Shown here: positions 28,269-36,935 of the stretch, piece after piece
Position numbering within the stretch: the first letter of the stretch is position 1
Layout: each line of letters starts with the position of its first letter
Source of the DNA: Pseudideonella sakaiensis
GTDB lineage: Bacteria; Pseudomonadota; Gammaproteobacteria; Burkholderiales; Burkholderiaceae_C
Assembly (NCBI RefSeq): GCF_001293525.1
Contig: NZ_BBYR01000082.1
Coordinates: 1 to 48,800 of the forward strand
Length of the DNA: 48,800 nucleotides
Direction of reading: 5' to 3'
Position numbers and translations under genes: made by a program
The notes under the pieces: model-generated
The model's database searches: none
Seen by the model: the letters and a program-made list of their open reading frames with translations, nothing else
What the model was told of the DNA's origin: nothing

Positions 28269-29258
28269 ATGTCGATGCACCGCCGTACCGTCCTCGCCGC
28301 CGTCGCCGCCACCGCGGCCCTCGCCTGCGCGGCGCCCGCCCTCGCCCAGTCGAAGCTCAAGGTCGCCGCGATCTACACGGTGCCGGTCGAGCAGCAGTGG
28401 GTCAGCCGCATCGACAAGGCGCTGAAGGCGGCGGTCGCGCGCGGCGAGATCGAGTACGTGTTCAGCGAGAACGTCACCAATGCCGACTACGAGCGTGTGA
28501 TGCGCCAGTACGCCGAGGCCGGCCACGGCCTGGTCGTCGGCGAGTCCTTCGCGGTGGAGGCCGCGGCGCGCAAGGTGGCCAAGGACTATCCCAAGGTCGC
28601 CTTCCTGATGGGCAGCTCGGGCAAGCCTCAGGCGCCGAACTTCGGCGTCTTCGACAACTACATCCAGGAGCCGGCCTACCTGACCGGCATGATCGCCGGC
28701 GGCATGACGAAGTCGAACAAGATCGGCCTGGTCGGCGGCTACCCGATTCCCGAGGTGAACCGGCTGATGAATGCCTTCATCGCCGGCGCGAAGGAGGTCA
28801 ACCCGAAGGCCGAGTTCTCGGTGAGCTTCATCAACAGCTGGTTCGACCCGCCGAAGGCCAAGGAGGCCGCGTTCGCGATGATCGACAAGGGCGCCGACGT
28901 GCTCTACGCGGAGCGCTTCGGCGTCAGCGACGCCGCCAAGGAGCGCGGCAAGCTGGCGATCGGCAACGTCATCAACACCCAGGACAAGTACCCGGACACC
29001 GTCGTCGCCTCCGCGCTGTGGAACATGGAGCCCACCATCGACCTGGCGATCCGCAACGTCAAGGCCGGGCAGTTCAAGGCCGCCGACTACGGCGAGTACT
29101 CGATGATGAAGCACAAGGGCAGCGAGCTGGCGCCGCTGGGCAGCTTCGCGGCCAAGGTGCCGGCCGAACTCGTGGCCAAGGTGAAGGCCCGCGAGGAGGC
29201 GATCCGCGCCGGCAAGTTCAGCGTGAAGGTCGACGACGCGCAGCCGAAGCCGCGCTGA
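28269..29258 (+). CDS. BMP-family substrate-binding protein of a nucleoside ABC transporter
   Basis: Periplasmic binding protein of 329 aa in the BmpA/Med lipoprotein-like family. It has a signal peptide (about 1-27, cleaving at ALA-QSKLKV) and no lipobox. Family features include FSENVTNADYERVMRQYAEA, LVVGESFAVEAAARKVAKD and NWNMEPTIDLAI-like ALWNMEPTIDLAIRNV. BMP proteins usually bind nucleosides or related compounds. The matching ATPase and permeases lie 3.4 kb further on the same strand; the minus-strand lipase cassette intervenes. The start is ATG 28269 with a ctcctggag ribosome-binding site. It is diverged from the second BMP protein at 42187-43152. Confidence 0.9.
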   Translation: MSMHRRTVLAAVAATAALACAAPALAQSKLKVAAIYTVPVEQQWVSRIDKALKAAVARGEIEYVFSENVTNADYERVMRQYAEAGHGLVVGESFAVEAAARKVAKDYPKVAFLMGSSGKPQAPNFGVFDNYIQEPAYLTGMIAGGMTKSNKIGLVGGYPIPEVNRLMNAFIAGAKEVNPKAEFSVSFINSWFDPPKAKEAAFAMIDKGADVLYAERFGVSDAAKERGKLAIGNVINTQDKYPDTVVASALWNMEPTIDLAIRNVKAGQFKAADYGEYSMMKHKGSELAPLGSFAAKVPAELVAKVKAREEAIRAGKFSVKVDDAQPKPR

Positions 29259-29333
29259 ACCGGCGGCCGTGCAGGCCCGGCGCCACCGTGTCCGGTGCCG
29301 GCCCGGCCCGCCGCGCGGTTCCGGGCTCCGCGC

Positions 29334-29687
29334 TCAGGGCACGCCCTGGCGGGCCAGCAGCGCGTCGACGCGGTCGAGCCGGATGCGTGCCGACACCGCG
29401 GTCTCTTCCAGCAGCACGCAGACGGGCTGCCAGCGCGTCTCGTCCTCGAAGGCGGGGCCCAGGCGCAGCGTCAGCTCGATGAAGCGCTGCACGTCGCTGA
29501 TGCCCACGATGTCGTAGGCCCCGGCCCGTTCCAGCGCCCGCTCGACGAAGGCGCGCAGGGCCGCGTCCTTGGCCCGCGCGGCCTCGGCCGGGCGAAGCTG
29601 GCGCAGGCGCTGCACCTCGTCGTCCAGGAAACGTTCGCGCGCGAGGCGGCTGAACAGGGCCAGTTGCTCGGGCTGGAGTTGCAGCAT
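29334..29687 (-). CDS. Small protein at the end of a T6SS lipase cassette
   Basis: Soluble, mostly helical protein of 117 aa without signal peptide. The central stretch AYDIVGISDVQRFIELTLRL followed by GPAF resembles small proteins encoded beside type VI secretion effectors (pattern Y-x-I-x-x-x-DV-x-x-F-[IV]-x-L-x-x-x-x-GPxF). This likeness is from memory of the family and is not a tested match. It is the last gene of the four-gene minus-strand cassette, 15 bases after the Tli4-like gene. Possible roles are a chaperone, adaptor or accessory immunity protein; none is proven. Confidence 0.65.
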   Translation of the reverse strand: MLQLQPEQLALFSRLARERFLDDEVQRLRQLRPAEAARAKDAALRAFVERALERAGAYDIVGISDVQRFIELTLRLGPAFEDETRWQPVCVLLEETAVSARIRLDRVDALLARQGVP

Positions 29688-29702
29688 GGCGGGGCGCGCG
29701 GA

Positions 29703-30701
29703 TCAGTTCGCCGGCACCGGCCGCACCGAATCGAGCAGGCGGTCCCACGCGGCATCGAGCTGCACGCGCGCAGACGCCGGTCCGTCGAGCGCGACGATGA
29801 TCTCCGGCGCGGTCGCGCTGCCCGCCACGCCGGCATGGAAGAAGCGGTAGCTGAGCGCCAGCGGCTTGCCCGGCTCCTGCAGCGAGGCCCGCGCGTCGTA
29901 GCCGCGCAGGCCGGCGATGCTGCGTTCCTGCTTCGACAGCGGCGTCAGCGTGCTGCCGGTACCGGCCATGGCCTGGGCATCGGCCGCCGGGTCGGCCAGC
30001 GGCCCGTCGCTGCGCGGGCTGGCGGTGACGACGGTGGAGAAGCGCAGCGTCGCGCCGGGCAGTGCCGGGTGGCTGGCGCTCAGCCGGGTGCGCTCGCTGC
30101 GGCTCGGCGCCAGCACGATCGCACCGCGCTCGAGGCAGAAGCCGGTCCGTGCGCCGGCGCGGTAGCCCGCGGCGAGCTGCTTCAGCCCGGCCTCGGCCTG
30201 GGCCTCGCGGCCGCCGGTGGCGATCAGCTCCATGCGCAGCCCGGCTTCCGGGGTGCCGGCCAGCGCCACCAGGCGACGGTTGCTGCCGGTCGGCCCGCCG
30301 ATCGCGAACCAGGCGGCCGGGCCCACGCCGTCGAGCGCGAACTCGCGCAGCAGCGGCTCGCCGGGCGGCAGGTCGGCACGCAGCACGCGCATCGCCGGAC
30401 CTGCACCGGGGATCGGCCGGCCGAGTGTTTCGACGGCGTCGCTCACGCGGCTGAAGTAGATCGTGGTCTCGCGGCCCGACGGCACCCAGCCCTCGGGCAG
30501 CAGGAACGCGAAGCGGCCGAGGCAGGTCGGCGCAGCGTCGGCGGAGGCAGTCGCCATGCGGTCACTCCGGGGGGCGGCGGCGGGCCGGGCGGCCCGTGCA
30601 GCGGGGGTGGTGGACAGGCCGACCGCCCAGCCGGCCGCGGCGCCGAGCGCCAGGCCTGCGCTGAAGCGGCGCCGCCGTCGGTCGGGCAGGGGCGCTGCCA
30701 T
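29703..30701 (-). CDS. Tli4-like T6SS immunity protein
   Basis: Protein of 332 aa predicted to neutralise the neighbouring Tle4-like lipase. The N-terminal Arg-rich hydrophobic segment (RRRRRFSAGLALGAAAGWAV) looks like a Tat-type or membrane-anchoring signal, placing it in the periplasm. The mature part has two halves as in Tli4: an N-domain starting TCLGRFAFLLPEGWVPSGRE and a C-domain with SIAGLRGYDARASLQEPGK. The internal FCLERGAIVLAP matches the family's FC-x(2)-G-x-I element. It starts 5 bases after the lipase stop, the expected effector-immunity coupling. The family call is by pattern. Confidence 0.72.
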   Translation of the reverse strand: MAAPLPDRRRRRFSAGLALGAAAGWAVGLSTTPAARAARPAAAPRSDRMATASADAAPTCLGRFAFLLPEGWVPSGRETTIYFSRVSDAVETLGRPIPGAGPAMRVLRADLPPGEPLLREFALDGVGPAAWFAIGGPTGSNRRLVALAGTPEAGLRMELIATGGREAQAEAGLKQLAAGYRAGARTGFCLERGAIVLAPSRSERTRLSASHPALPGATLRFSTVVTASPRSDGPLADPAADAQAMAGTGSTLTPLSKQERSIAGLRGYDARASLQEPGKPLALSYRFFHAGVAGSATAPEIIVALDGPASARVQLDAAWDRLLDSVRPVPAN

Positions 30702-30706
30702 CGGGC

Positions 30707-32188
30707 TCAGCCGCGCAGTTCGGCATAGCGGCGCGCCACCAGCGCGGTGATGCCGGCGATCGTGAAGCGCTGGGCCTCGCCGCTCTCGAAGGCCGGCTGG
30801 TGTTCCAGGCCGTCGAAGCCGCGGTGGCCGGGTGCGCCGCGGTCCGGCAGCGGCGGGCCGCCCTGGAAGGTGGCGGAGGAGACGGGCACCGTGCCGTCGC
30901 CGTCGCCGCCCGGGTCCTGCAGCACCGCCTGCATGTCCTCGCCCTTCTCGTTGCGGTAGAAGCCGAGGAAGCCGCGCGTGCGGTAGGGGTCGGACCAGAC
31001 CCAGTTCGACTCGCAGTCGAAGCGGATGAACTCGGCCGTCTTCTCGCCGCGCCCGTGGAAGCTGTAGGTGTAGGGGTGGGTGTAGGTGCCCAGCGACGCG
31101 TGGAAGCCCTCGGCGGTGGCGAGCAGGCCGAGGTAGTTGCCCCAGGGATCGAAGGCGCCGCCCAGCAGGTCGTCCAGCGCATTGCCGCCGCCGCTGCCGC
31201 GCGCCGGGTCCAGCAGCGCCGGATCGACCAGGCCCCACCAGGTGTTGGTGCTGGGTGCGCCGGACTTGGGCTTGGCGCACTGGCCCTTCACGCGGTAGAT
31301 CTCGTCGTAGGGGTTGCCGCTGCGCGGCATCGCGGTGACCTTCTTGCCGTCGACGATGAACAGCCACTGCTTGCGGCCGTCGTTGATCACGTACTGCTTG
31401 GTGGGCAGCAGCTCGAGCCCGCCGATGGCGTTGCCGAGGATGATGGTCACGTGCGGCGCCGAGCTGCCGAGGAAACGCGAAGTCAGGCGGCCGACGATCC
31501 AGCTGCCCTCGAAGCCGGCCTTGATGCGCCAGTAGGCCGCCGCCGCGCCCCAGGCCGGCTGCACGCCGTGCACGATGCCCAGCACCTTGCCCTCGGCCCC
31601 GGCCAGCTTCGCGGCGGCCCGCGTGACCAGCCCGCCCATCGAGTGGCTGATCAGGATCACCTTCTCGCAGCGGCCCGTCACCTGCCGCGCCTCGGCCATG
31701 ATCTCGTCGATGCGCTTGGCCACGCGCGCGCCGGCCACCGCGGCGTCGCCCGTCCAGTTGTAGCCGCAGGCATAGACCGGGAACTCGAACAGCCGCGCCA
31801 GCGGGCCCCAGTCGCGCGTGCGCAGGATCTCGAGGAAGCTGCGGTACTCCTCCATGATCCCGCGGAAGCCGTCGCCCACCGGCTTGGCCTCGTCCACTTC
31901 CAGGTAGCCCGGATCGAACACCTCGCCGATCAGCAGCGCCTTGCGGTGTTCCGGCGGCTCGCCCGAGCAGTTCTTGAACAGCCAGCCGGCCGAGGGCTCC
32001 CAGCGCAGGTTGGGCAGGCCCTGGGCGTTCTCGCCGCTGCCGTCAGTGCCGGCCAGCCGCAGGCGGCTGCCCATGATGCCGGGCACGAAGACCAGCGGGA
32101 TCGCCTCGCGCCGCACCTTCGCCTCGTGCGGCACGTCGGTGGCGAGCCCCGACAGCAGCTTGTCGACCTCGTTCCAGGGCAGTTCCAT
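30707..32188 (-). CDS. Tle4-like T6SS phospholipase/lipase effector
   Basis: Alpha/beta-hydrolase of 493 aa without signal peptide, as expected for a type VI effector. The oxyanion region is IPLVFVPGIMGSRLR (30-44). The nucleophile elbow ISHSMGGLVTRAAAKLAG puts Ser183 in an S-x-S-x-G motif. A C-terminal Asp region GGDGDGTVPVSSATF and the His in GFDGLEHQPAF complete a plausible triad. The order and the Tli4-like partner favour Tle4 over Tle1-3. Such lipases act on target-cell phospholipids. No vgrG, hcp, PAAR or T6SS structural gene is in the window. Confidence 0.78.
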   Translation of the reverse strand: MELPWNEVDKLLSGLATDVPHEAKVRREAIPLVFVPGIMGSRLRLAGTDGSGENAQGLPNLRWEPSAGWLFKNCSGEPPEHRKALLIGEVFDPGYLEVDEAKPVGDGFRGIMEEYRSFLEILRTRDWGPLARLFEFPVYACGYNWTGDAAVAGARVAKRIDEIMAEARQVTGRCEKVILISHSMGGLVTRAAAKLAGAEGKVLGIVHGVQPAWGAAAAYWRIKAGFEGSWIVGRLTSRFLGSSAPHVTIILGNAIGGLELLPTKQYVINDGRKQWLFIVDGKKVTAMPRSGNPYDEIYRVKGQCAKPKSGAPSTNTWWGLVDPALLDPARGSGGGNALDDLLGGAFDPWGNYLGLLATAEGFHASLGTYTHPYTYSFHGRGEKTAEFIRFDCESNWVWSDPYRTRGFLGFYRNEKGEDMQAVLQDPGGDGDGTVPVSSATFQGGPPLPDRGAPGHRGFDGLEHQPAFESGEAQRFTIAGITALVARRYAELRG

Positions 32189-32210
32189 GGGGCGCGCGAA
32201 AGGGGCGGGG

Positions 32211-32525
32211 TCAGAACTGGCGGCCGCGCTGCAGCGCCTGCTCGATCTCGCGGTAGAACTGGTCGAAGTGCACGCTGCCGTCGCCGCCGGGCAGGTGGTC
32301 GGCGCGGTAGGCCCCGCCGCCGTCGAGCTTCTGCGACGGGCCGGTGCCGGCCAGCTGCAGCCGGAAGGCCTCGCCGGGGTAGCCCTTGAGCTTCTCCTTC
32401 GGCCACCAGGACGGACGCGGCGCGCCGCGGTCGGCATGCACGAGCGTGAGCTTGAACCAGTGGCACGGCGGGCAGCCCTGTACGGGGCTGTCCACGGCGC
32501 GGGTGTTGTAGTCCTCGTTCGACAT
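32211..32525 (-). CDS. Small T6SS-associated protein with a beta-sandwich-like domain
   Basis: First gene of the cassette, 104 aa, no signal peptide. The N-terminus has a CPPC motif (GCPPCHWFKLTLVH). The segment PGEAFRLQLAG...KLDGGGAYRADHLPGGDGSVHF has the layout of the transthyretin-like domains that link PAAR/VgrG and toxin modules in T6SS effectors (xGExYRLxL...LDxxGxxRxxxLPxG). Here it stands alone. It may dock the lipase onto a spike (inference), or simply be a remnant of a longer effector. It lies 22 bases upstream of the lipase gene. Confidence 0.6.
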   Translation of the reverse strand: MSNEDYNTRAVDSPVQGCPPCHWFKLTLVHADRGAPRPSWWPKEKLKGYPGEAFRLQLAGTGPSQKLDGGGAYRADHLPGGDGSVHFDQFYREIEQALQRGRQF

Positions 32526-32659
32526 CGCGCGATCGAGTCTAGCGCAGGGGTGCGTGGCCGGCGACCGGCGTCGGCGGCGTGGAACTTGCCTGCGTGAGAT
32601 AGTGCCGGGGCGGCGTGCCCACCCGGTCCGCCCGCCCGCACCCGACCCGCCCCGATCCG

Positions 32660-34267
32660 ATGAGCCCTGCCGCCGCCGATGCTGCCGACGCCGTGCCGGC
32701 CCTTGCGCTGCGCCATGTCAGCAAGCGCTTCGGCACCCTCGTCGCCAACGACGACATCTCGCTCGGCCTCGGCCGCGGCGAGGTGCTCGCGCTGCTCGGC
32801 GAGAACGGCGCCGGCAAGAGCACGCTGGTGTCGATCCTGTTCGGCCACTACCGCGCCGACGCCGGCGAGATCGAGGTCTTCGGCCGCCGCCTGCCGCCCG
32901 GCGATGCGCGTGCCGCGCTGGATGCCGGCATCGGCATGGTCCACCAGCACTTCACGCTGGCCGACAACCTGAGCGTGCTCGACAACGTGATGCTCGGCAC
33001 CGAGCCGCTGTGGCGGCTGCGCTCGCGCCGCGCCGCCGCGCGTGCGCGCCTGCTGGAGACCGCGGCCCGCTTCGGGCTGCAGGTCGATCCGCAGGCCCGG
33101 GTCGGCGCGCTGTCGGTCGGCGAACGCCAGCGGGTGGAGATCCTGAAGGCCCTGCTGGCCGGCGGTGCGCCGGGCTCGGGCCGCGCGGGCACGCGCATCC
33201 TGATCCTCGACGAGCCGACCGCGGTGCTGACGCCGGCCGAGGTCGACCAGCTCTTCGCCACGTTGCGCCGCCTGGTCGCCGACGGGCTGAGCCTGATCTT
33301 CATCAGCCACAAGCTCGACGAGGTGCTGCGCATCGCCGACCGCATCGCGGTGCTGCGCGCCGGCCGGCTGGTCGCCGACCGGCCGGCGGCCGGCGCCACG
33401 CCGGCCGAGCTGGCGGAGTGGATGGTCGGCCGCCGCGTCGCGCCGGCGCAGCGCCGCGCGGTGCAGCCGGGCGAGGTGGTGTGCGCGCTGAAGGGCGTCG
33501 GGGTGCGGTCGGCCGAGCGTCGTGCCGGGCTGTCGGACGTGGACCTGGCGGTGCGCGCCGGGGAGATCGTCGCGATCGCCGGCGTCTCCGGCAACGGCCA
33601 GCAGGCGCTTGCCGAGCTGCTGTTCGGCCTGCGCCGCGCCGACACCGGCGAGGTGCTGCTGCGCGGCCGGGCGCTGCCCGCGTCGCCGCGGGCCTGGGTC
33701 GCCGCCGGCGTCGCGCGCATCCCGGCGGACCGCCAGGCCACCGGCGTGGTCGGCGACCTGCCGCTGTGGGAGAACGCCATCCTCGAGCACCACGACCGCC
33801 CGCCGTTCGCGCGCGCCGGCTGGGTGCGGCGCGGTGCGGCCCAGGCCCATGCGCGCACGCTGGTGCAGGCCTTCGACGTGCGCGGCACCGAGGCCCAGGG
33901 CGTGGCCACGCCGACGCGCGGACTGTCCGGCGGCAACATGCAGAAGCTGATCCTCGGGCGCGCGCTGCGGCCGCCGGTCGCGCCCGTCGCGCCGAGTGCG
34001 CCGGCGCCGGTGCCCACGCTGATCGTGGCCGACCAGCCCACCTGGGGCCTGGACGTCGGCGCCGTCGCCTACGTGCACCAGGCGCTGCTCGACGCCTGTG
34101 CCCAGGGCGCGGCCGTGCTGCTCGTCTGCGAGGATCTGGAAGAGATCTTCGCGATCGCCGACCGGGTCGCGGTGATGCACCAGGGCCGCTTGACGCCGGC
34201 CCGTCCGCTGGCCGAGTGGACCCTGGCCGGCATCGGCCTGGCGATGGCGGGCGGCCCCGCCGACTGA
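32660..34267 (+). CDS. Nucleoside ABC transporter ATPase, system 1
   Basis: Double-domain ATPase of 535 aa, of the type paired with BMP binding proteins and RbsC-like permeases. The first domain has Walker A GENGAGKS, LSVGERQRVEILKALL and Walker B ILILDEPTAVLTP, and is complete. The second domain has the degenerate P-loop GVSGNGQ and the signature LSGGNMQKLILGRAL, with VADQPTWGLDVGA, as usual for this family. ATG 32660 was chosen; GTG 32615 would add 15 Pro/Arg-rich residues. It is followed by two permease genes. An insertion of Pro/Ala residues (RPPVAPVAPSAPAPVPT) sits before the second Walker B. Confidence 0.92.
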   Translation: MSPAAADAADAVPALALRHVSKRFGTLVANDDISLGLGRGEVLALLGENGAGKSTLVSILFGHYRADAGEIEVFGRRLPPGDARAALDAGIGMVHQHFTLADNLSVLDNVMLGTEPLWRLRSRRAAARARLLETAARFGLQVDPQARVGALSVGERQRVEILKALLAGGAPGSGRAGTRILILDEPTAVLTPAEVDQLFATLRRLVADGLSLIFISHKLDEVLRIADRIAVLRAGRLVADRPAAGATPAELAEWMVGRRVAPAQRRAVQPGEVVCALKGVGVRSAERRAGLSDVDLAVRAGEIVAIAGVSGNGQQALAELLFGLRRADTGEVLLRGRALPASPRAWVAAGVARIPADRQATGVVGDLPLWENAILEHHDRPPFARAGWVRRGAAQAHARTLVQAFDVRGTEAQGVATPTRGLSGGNMQKLILGRALRPPVAPVAPSAPAPVPTLIVADQPTWGLDVGAVAYVHQALLDACAQGAAVLLVCEDLEEIFAIADRVAVMHQGRLTPARPLAEWTLAGIGLAMAGGPAD

Positions 34268-34340
34268 CCCGCCCGGCCCCGACGCCCCGCTGCCCGACCC
34301 GCCCCGCCGCCGTCCGTCCCGTCCCTCTCCGTCCCTGCCG

Positions 34341-35444
34341 ATGCACCTCGAACGCCGCGCCCAGCCCGACCGCCTGCTGCGCTGGGCCGCCCCCTTCGTC
34401 GCCGTCGCCTTCACGCTCCTGGTGGCCGCGGCGCTGGTGGCCGCGGCCGGCGCCCCGGTCGGCCGCGCCTACGCGCTGCTGCTGGAGGGCGGCTTCGGCT
34501 CGCGCTTCGCGTGGACCGAGACGCTGACGCGCGCCACGCCGCTGATCCTCACCGGCCTCGCGGCGGCCGTGGCCTTTCGCGCGCGCCTGTTCAACATCGG
34601 TGCCGAGGGCCAGCTGTACGCCGGCGCGCTGGCCGCGGTGGCGGTCGGCGGCGCGCACGCCGGCCTGGGCGACGGCGGCGGCCTGCCGCCGGCCCTCGCC
34701 TTCCCGCTGATGATGGCCGCGGCCGCGGCGGCCGGTGCGGCGCTGCTGCTCGGGCCGGCCCTGCTCAAGCAGCGCTTCGGCGTCGACGAGGTGGTCACCA
34801 CGCTGCTGCTGAACTTCATCGTGCTGCTGTTCGTGTCGATGATGCTCGACGGGCCGATGAAGGACCCCGCGGCGATGGGCTGGCCGCAGAGCGTGGCGCT
34901 GCGCGAGGACCTGCAGCTCGGCCGCCTGGTCGAGCGCAGCCGGCTGCACACCGGGCTGCTCTGGGCGATCGTGCTGGCCGCGGCGCTGGCGCTGATGCTG
35001 CAGCGCAGCACGCTCGGCTTCGCGGTGCGCGCCGTCGGCGCCAACCCGCGTGCCGCGGCCTTCGCCGGCCTGCCGGTGGCGCGCACCACGGTCTGGGTGG
35101 CGCTGATCTCCGGCGCGCTCGCCGGCCTGGCCGGCGCGATCGAGGTGGCCGGCCGCGCCAGCTACCTGACGCTGGACATGTCGCCCGGCTATGGCTACAG
35201 CGGCATCGTGATCGCGATGCTGGCGGCGCTGAACCCGCTGGGCGTGGTGGCCGCGGCGGTCTTCGTCGCCGGCATCCTGGTCGGCGCCGACGGCATGAGC
35301 CGTGCCGTGAACGTGCCGACCTACATCGCCGACGTGATCGTCGCCACCGCGCTGCTGTCGATGCTGGTGGCGTCGATGGCGGCGCACTACCGTGTGGTCT
35401 GGCGGCAGCCGCGCGCGGCAGGAGGGGCCGGCCATGGGCACTGA
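34341..35444 (+). CDS. Nucleoside ABC transporter permease 1, system 1
   Basis: Inner-membrane permease of 367 aa with about 9-10 transmembrane helices, BPD_transp_2 (RbsC/LivH-like) family. Characteristic segments are ATPLILTGLAAAVAFRARLF, NIGAEGQLYAGALAA, GVDEVVTTLLLNFIVLL and RAVGANPRAAAFAGLPVART. It starts 73 bases after the ATPase and overlaps the next permease by 11 bases. It forms the membrane channel with its neighbour. Confidence 0.93.
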   Translation: MHLERRAQPDRLLRWAAPFVAVAFTLLVAAALVAAAGAPVGRAYALLLEGGFGSRFAWTETLTRATPLILTGLAAAVAFRARLFNIGAEGQLYAGALAAVAVGGAHAGLGDGGGLPPALAFPLMMAAAAAAGAALLLGPALLKQRFGVDEVVTTLLLNFIVLLFVSMMLDGPMKDPAAMGWPQSVALREDLQLGRLVERSRLHTGLLWAIVLAAALALMLQRSTLGFAVRAVGANPRAAAFAGLPVARTTVWVALISGALAGLAGAIEVAGRASYLTLDMSPGYGYSGIVIAMLAALNPLGVVAAAVFVAGILVGADGMSRAVNVPTYIADVIVATALLSMLVASMAAHYRVVWRQPRAAGGAGHGH

Positions 35445-36372
35445 GGTGCTGGAGCTGCTGGGCGGCAGCGCCTTCTGGGTGGCCGTGCTGCGCATCGCCA
35501 CGCCGCTCATCCTCGGCACCCTCGGCGTGCTGCTGTGCGAGCGCGCCGGGGTGCTCAACCTCGGCATCGAGGGCATCATGGTGGCCGGCGCCTTCAGCGG
35601 CTGGCTCGCCGTCTACCTCGGCCTGCCGCTGTGGGCCGGCGTCGCGGTGGCGGCGCTCACCGGCACCGTCTTCGGCCTGCTGCACGGGGTGCTGACGGTG
35701 CTGCTGTCGCTGTCGCAGCACGTCGCGGGGCTCGGCATCACGCTGCTGGCGGCCAGCCTCGCGAGCTATGCCTACCGCGTCGGCTTCCCGAAGGTGGACA
35801 GCCCGCCGACCATCGAGCCCTTCGCGCCGATGGCCTGGCTGCCGCTGCCGGTGCTGAACGAGCAGACGCCGCTGACCCTGCTCGCGCTGCTGCTGGTGCC
35901 GCTGCTGGGCGCGCTGCTCTACCGCACGCCGCTCGGCCTGGCGATCCGCATGGTCGGCGAGAACCCCGCCGCGGTGGAGGGCCAGGGCCTGAGCGTGGCC
36001 GGGCTGCGCATCGGCGCGGTCGCGGCCGGCAGCGCGCTGATGGGCGTCGCGGGCGCCTTCCTGACGCTGTCGGCGTTCAACGCCTTCTACTTCAACATGG
36101 TCAACGGGCGCGGCTGGATCTGTGTCGCGCTGGTCGTCTTCGCGTCGTGGCGGCCGGGCAAGGCGCTGCTGGGTGCGCTGCTGTTCGCGTTCTTCGACGC
36201 GTTGCAGCTGCGCCTGCAGCAGGCCCACCTCGGCCTGTTCGGGCTGGAGCTGCCGTACCAGCTCTACCTGATGCTGCCCTACCTGCTGAGCATCGTCGCG
36301 CTGGTGGTGGTGGCGCGCCGGGCCGCCTATCCGCAGGCGCTGATGAAGCCCTACCGGCGCGGCGAACGCTAG
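35434..36372 (+). CDS. Nucleoside ABC transporter permease 2, system 1
   Basis: Second RbsC/LivH-like permease, 312 aa, with about 8-9 helices. Typical segments are LCERAGVLNLGIEGIMVAGA, GLGITLLAASLASYAYRVGF, RMVGENPAAVEGQGLSVAGL and GRGWICVALVVFASWRPGKA. ATG 35434 has an excellent site (gcaggagg) inside the end of permease 1; an upstream GTG in the same frame is less likely. It completes an ATPase-permease-permease set that lacks its own adjacent binding protein, since the BMP gene is upstream of the lipase cassette. Confidence 0.93.
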   Translation: MGTEVLELLGGSAFWVAVLRIATPLILGTLGVLLCERAGVLNLGIEGIMVAGAFSGWLAVYLGLPLWAGVAVAALTGTVFGLLHGVLTVLLSLSQHVAGLGITLLAASLASYAYRVGFPKVDSPPTIEPFAPMAWLPLPVLNEQTPLTLLALLLVPLLGALLYRTPLGLAIRMVGENPAAVEGQGLSVAGLRIGAVAAGSALMGVAGAFLTLSAFNAFYFNMVNGRGWICVALVVFASWRPGKALLGALLFAFFDALQLRLQQAHLGLFGLELPYQLYLMLPYLLSIVALVVVARRAAYPQALMKPYRRGER

Positions 36373-36532
36373 CGCGGGGCGCGGCCGCGAGGCGGCCGGG
36401 CAGGGTGTCCGCGGCGCTGCGCCGCCGGCCCCGCGGGCTGCATCTGCTTGCAATGTGAACGGCGTGCAAAGGCGGTGCACGCGCCGCGGCCCGGGGCCGT
36501 TGCTGCGTCAGGTCCCCGTTCCGGAGCACGCC

Positions 36533-36901
36533 ATGTCCGCCTGTCCTGACCCCTCTCTGTCATCCGCCGCACGCCCGCGCGGCGCGCGCCGCCGTGTCGC
36601 CGCGATCGCCGCGCTGGCGCTGGCCGGTGCCGCGCTGGCCGGCTGCGTCGTGGCGCCGCTGCCGCCCTATGGCGGCTACGTGCGTGCCGCGCCGCCGCCG
36701 CCGCAGGCCGAGGTGATCGGCGTCGCGCCCTACCCCGGGGCGGTCTGGATCGGCGGCTACTGGGGCTGGTCCGGCAGCCGCCACGTGTGGATCGACGGCC
36801 GCTGGGAGCGTCCCCGCCCCGGCTACCGCTGGGCACCGCAGCGCTGGGACCGCGACGGCGACGGCTGGCGTGACCGGCCCGGGCACTGGGAGCGTCGCTG
36901 A
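36533..36901 (+). CDS. YXWGXW-repeat lipoprotein
   Basis: Small predicted lipoprotein of 122 aa. A signal sequence with lipobox LAGC precedes a Pro-rich stretch. Several aromatic motifs of the YXWGXW/WXXGXW repeat type follow: GGYWGWSG, HVWIDGRWERPRPGYRWAPQ and DGWRDRPGHWERR. Such proteins are common in Burkholderiales; the function is unknown. The start has GGAG upstream. The preceding 160 bases (36373-36532) hold no gene. It converges with the vapC-like gene. Confidence 0.82.
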   Translation: MSACPDPSLSSAARPRGARRRVAAIAALALAGAALAGCVVAPLPPYGGYVRAAPPPPQAEVIGVAPYPGAVWIGGYWGWSGSRHVWIDGRWERPRPGYRWAPQRWDRDGDGWRDRPGHWERR

Positions 36902-36912
36902 ACGGTGGCGAC

Positions 36913-36930
36913 CCCGGCCGCCCGGCCGGG
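36913..36930. terminator. GC hairpin between convergent lipoprotein and vapC genes
   Basis: 7-bp stem 36913-36919 with 36924-36930 and a 4-base loop in a 34-base convergent gap. GC-only, no T-tract. Confidence 0.4.
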
Positions 36931-36935
36931 CCGGT

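Noticed and set aside
28269-29258. BMP protein as part of the bacteriochlorophyll locus.
   Set aside because: It is divergent from bchE, belongs to a nucleoside-binding family, and its partner transporter genes lie downstream on the same strand.
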